Shown here piece after piece: positions 62,430 to 64,000 of a DNA stretch of 64,000 nucleotides. Each line of letters opens with the position of its first letter. Within the stretch, counting starts at the first letter, position 1. A model generated the notes under the pieces. That model ran no database searches, was not told the DNA's origin, and worked only from the letters and a program-made list of their open reading frames with translations. Both the position numbers and the translations under genes were made by a program. The stretch comes from Streptococcus mitis. Lineage in GTDB: Bacteria; Bacillota; Bacilli; Lactobacillales; Streptococcaceae. The stretch lies in contig NZ_CP028415.1 in NCBI RefSeq assembly GCF_000722765.2, positions 1,866,501-1,930,500 on the forward strand, written 5' to 3'.

Positions 62430-62470
62430 TTTACGAATTCGTGTAAAGTATGCTGTAAATATAATTTACA
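62430..62470. promoter_or_regulatory. Two adjacent inverted repeats between trpS and the ABC-F gene
   Basis: TTTACGAATTCGTGTAAA (62430-62447) has a 10-bp palindromic centre. TGTAAAT-ATA-ATTTACA (62454-62470) is a perfect 7-bp dyad. Both lie upstream of the divergent promoters, so they look like operators. No regulator is assigned. Confidence 0.5.
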
Positions 62471-62549
62471 CAAAATTGACAGATAAAAATTTGAATATTT
62501 CCGTATTTTCTAGTAGAATAAATATATTACACATATAGGAGAAAAACAT

Positions 62550-64000
62550 TGCTTACAGTATCTGATGTTTCACTACGTTTTAGTGATCGCAAACTTTTTG
62601 ATGATGTCAATATCAAATTTACAGAAGGAAATACTTACGGATTAATCGGTGCTAATGGTGCCGGAAAATCTACCTTTTTAAAAATTTTAGCCGGAGATAT
62701 CGAACCTACTACTGGTCACATCTCTCTTGGTCCAGATGAACGTCTCTCTGTTCTTCGTCAAAATCACTTTGACTATGAAGATGAACGTGCCATTGATGTT
62801 GTTATCATGGGAAATGAAAAACTTTATAGCATCATGAAAGAGAAAGATGCCATCTACATGAAGGAAGATTTCTCAGATGAGGATGGAGTGCGTGCTGCCG
62901 AACTTGAAGGAGAGTTTGCCGAGCTTGGGGGCTGGGAAGCAGAAAGTGAAGCCTCTCAACTCCTTCAAAACCTAAATATCCCAGAAGAATTGCACTATCA
63001 AAATATGAGCGAATTGGCCAACGGTGAAAAAGTAAAGGTTCTCCTCGCCAAAGCACTTTTTGGTAAACCAGATGTTCTTCTTTTAGACGAGCCGACCAAT
63101 GGTTTGGATATCCAATCTATTACTTGGTTAGAAGATTTCTTGATTGACTTTGATAACACAGTCATAGTAGTATCCCATGACCGTCACTTCTTGAATAAAG
63201 TATGTACCCACATGGCAGACCTTGACTTTGGAAAAATCAAACTCTATGTCGGAAACTACGACTTCTGGAAGGAGTCTTCTGAACTCGCTGCTAAATTGCT
63301 AGCAGACCGTAATGCCAAAGCAGAAGAAAAAATTAAGCAATTGCAAGAATTCGTTGCTCGTTTCTCTGCCAATGCTTCTAAATCAAGACAAGCAACATCA
63401 CGTAAGAAAATGCTTGATAAGATTGAACTAGAAGAGATTGTACCATCCAGTCGTAAATATCCATTTATCAACTTTAAAGCTGAGCGTGAAATTGGTAATG
63501 ATCTCTTGACAGTAGAAAATCTAACTGTAAAGATTGATGGTGAGACTATTTTAGATAATATCAGCTTTATCTTGCGTCCAGGTGATAAGACAGCGCTTAT
63601 TGGACAGAATGACATCCAAACGACTGCATTAATTCGTGCAATCATGGGAGATATTGACTATGAAGGAACTGTCAAGTGGGGAGTTACAACTAGTCAATCT
63701 TACCTGCCAAAAGATAACTCAGCTGATTTTGCAGGGGGAGAATCAATTCTTGACTGGTTGCGTCAATTCGCAAGTAAAGAAGAAGATGACAATACTTTCC
63801 TACGTGGTTTCCTTGGCCGTATGCTCTTCTCTGGAGATGAAGTTAACAAACCTGTAAACGTCTTGTCAGGAGGAGAAAAAGTCCGCGTCATGCTTTCCAA
63901 ACTCATGCTCTTGAAATCAAATGTTCTTGTCCTCGATGATCCAACCAATCACTTGGACCTGGAATCTATCTCAAGCTTGAACGATGGATTGAAAAACTTT
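62550..64000 (+). CDS. ABC-F protein (YbiT-like), 3' end outside window
   Basis: The start is TTG at 62550 behind AGGAGAAAAACA, read as MLTVSDVSLRFSDRKLFDDV; about 483 residues are visible. The promoter is TTGAAT (62491-62496) and TAGAAT (62514-62519), 17 bp apart. NBD1 has Walker A GANGAGKST, signature MSELANGEKVKVLLAKAL and DEPTNGLD. The linker is the short ABC-F interdomain helix pair. NBD2 has Walker A GQNDIQTT (no Lys) and Walker B VLDDPTNHLD (Glu to Asp), so site 2 is degenerate. ABC-F proteins act on ribosomes, not membranes; drug resistance is not implied. Confidence 0.88.

Overview
The window is chromosomal DNA of a Mitis-group Streptococcus, most likely S. mitis, S. oralis or a close pneumococcal relative. 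The evidence is the dltXABCD operon, glycerol oxidase glpO, choline-binding CbpD, PcsB, ComX/SigX-type promoter boxes and two BOX elements. The gene order around clpC-ctsR, cbpD, comFA-comFC, tsf-rpsB-pcsB-mreDC and recF-guaB-trpS is pneumococcus-like. The cbpA locus expected after dus in S. pneumoniae is absent. The right end (recF, guaB, trpS and a ParB-type parS palindrome) suggests proximity to the replication origin. No rRNA, tRNA, CRISPR array or complete insertion sequence was seen.

Layout. 1-4.1 kb: a minus-strand sugar cluster with a GT52 sialyltransferase-like gene (cut by the window edge), an RmlB-like dehydratase, a GT11-like transferase and an RmlC-Rossmann fusion. 4.2-8.8 kb: dltXABCD for D-alanylation of teichoic acids. 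9.0-16.2 kb: an MFS exporter, glpK-glpO-glpF with a cre-like site, and an Mga-like regulator. 16.3-18.2 kb: hslO (probably leaderless) and dus.

18.17-26.37 kb is an accessory island. It lies between the intact dus and a second 219-bp copy of the dus 3' end that still carries a strong terminator. It holds a cysteine hydrolase, a MacB-like ABC permease and ATPase, a P-loop NTPase, an AvrD-like gene and a NarL/ComP-like two-component system. The AvrD-like gene is frameshifted by a BOX element; removing exactly 103 bp restores a 298-residue frame. This looks like an uncharacterised small-molecule or signal production, export and sensing cassette, broken in this strain.

26.6-36.7 kb: a DUF6287-type lipoprotein, a small membrane protein, an NAD-salvage operon (nadR-pnuC-nrtR), ctsR-clpC under a CtsR operator, and a TPP-riboswitch-controlled thiamine-precursor transporter. 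36.7-46.7 kb: cbpD and comFA-comFC behind competence boxes, gdpP-rplI-dnaB-veg, hpf, yigZ and cysM. 46.7-50.2 kb: rpsB-tsf and pcsB with a WalR-type box. 50.2-58.0 kb: a compact nine-gene minus-strand run (two M16 peptidases, rodZ, pgsA, ecfA1, ecfA2, ecfT, mreC, mreD) that couples envelope, phospholipid and vitamin-uptake functions and contains the parS site. 58.1-64 kb: yaaA-recF, guaB, trpS and a partial YbiT-like ABC-F gene with a degenerate second ATPase site.
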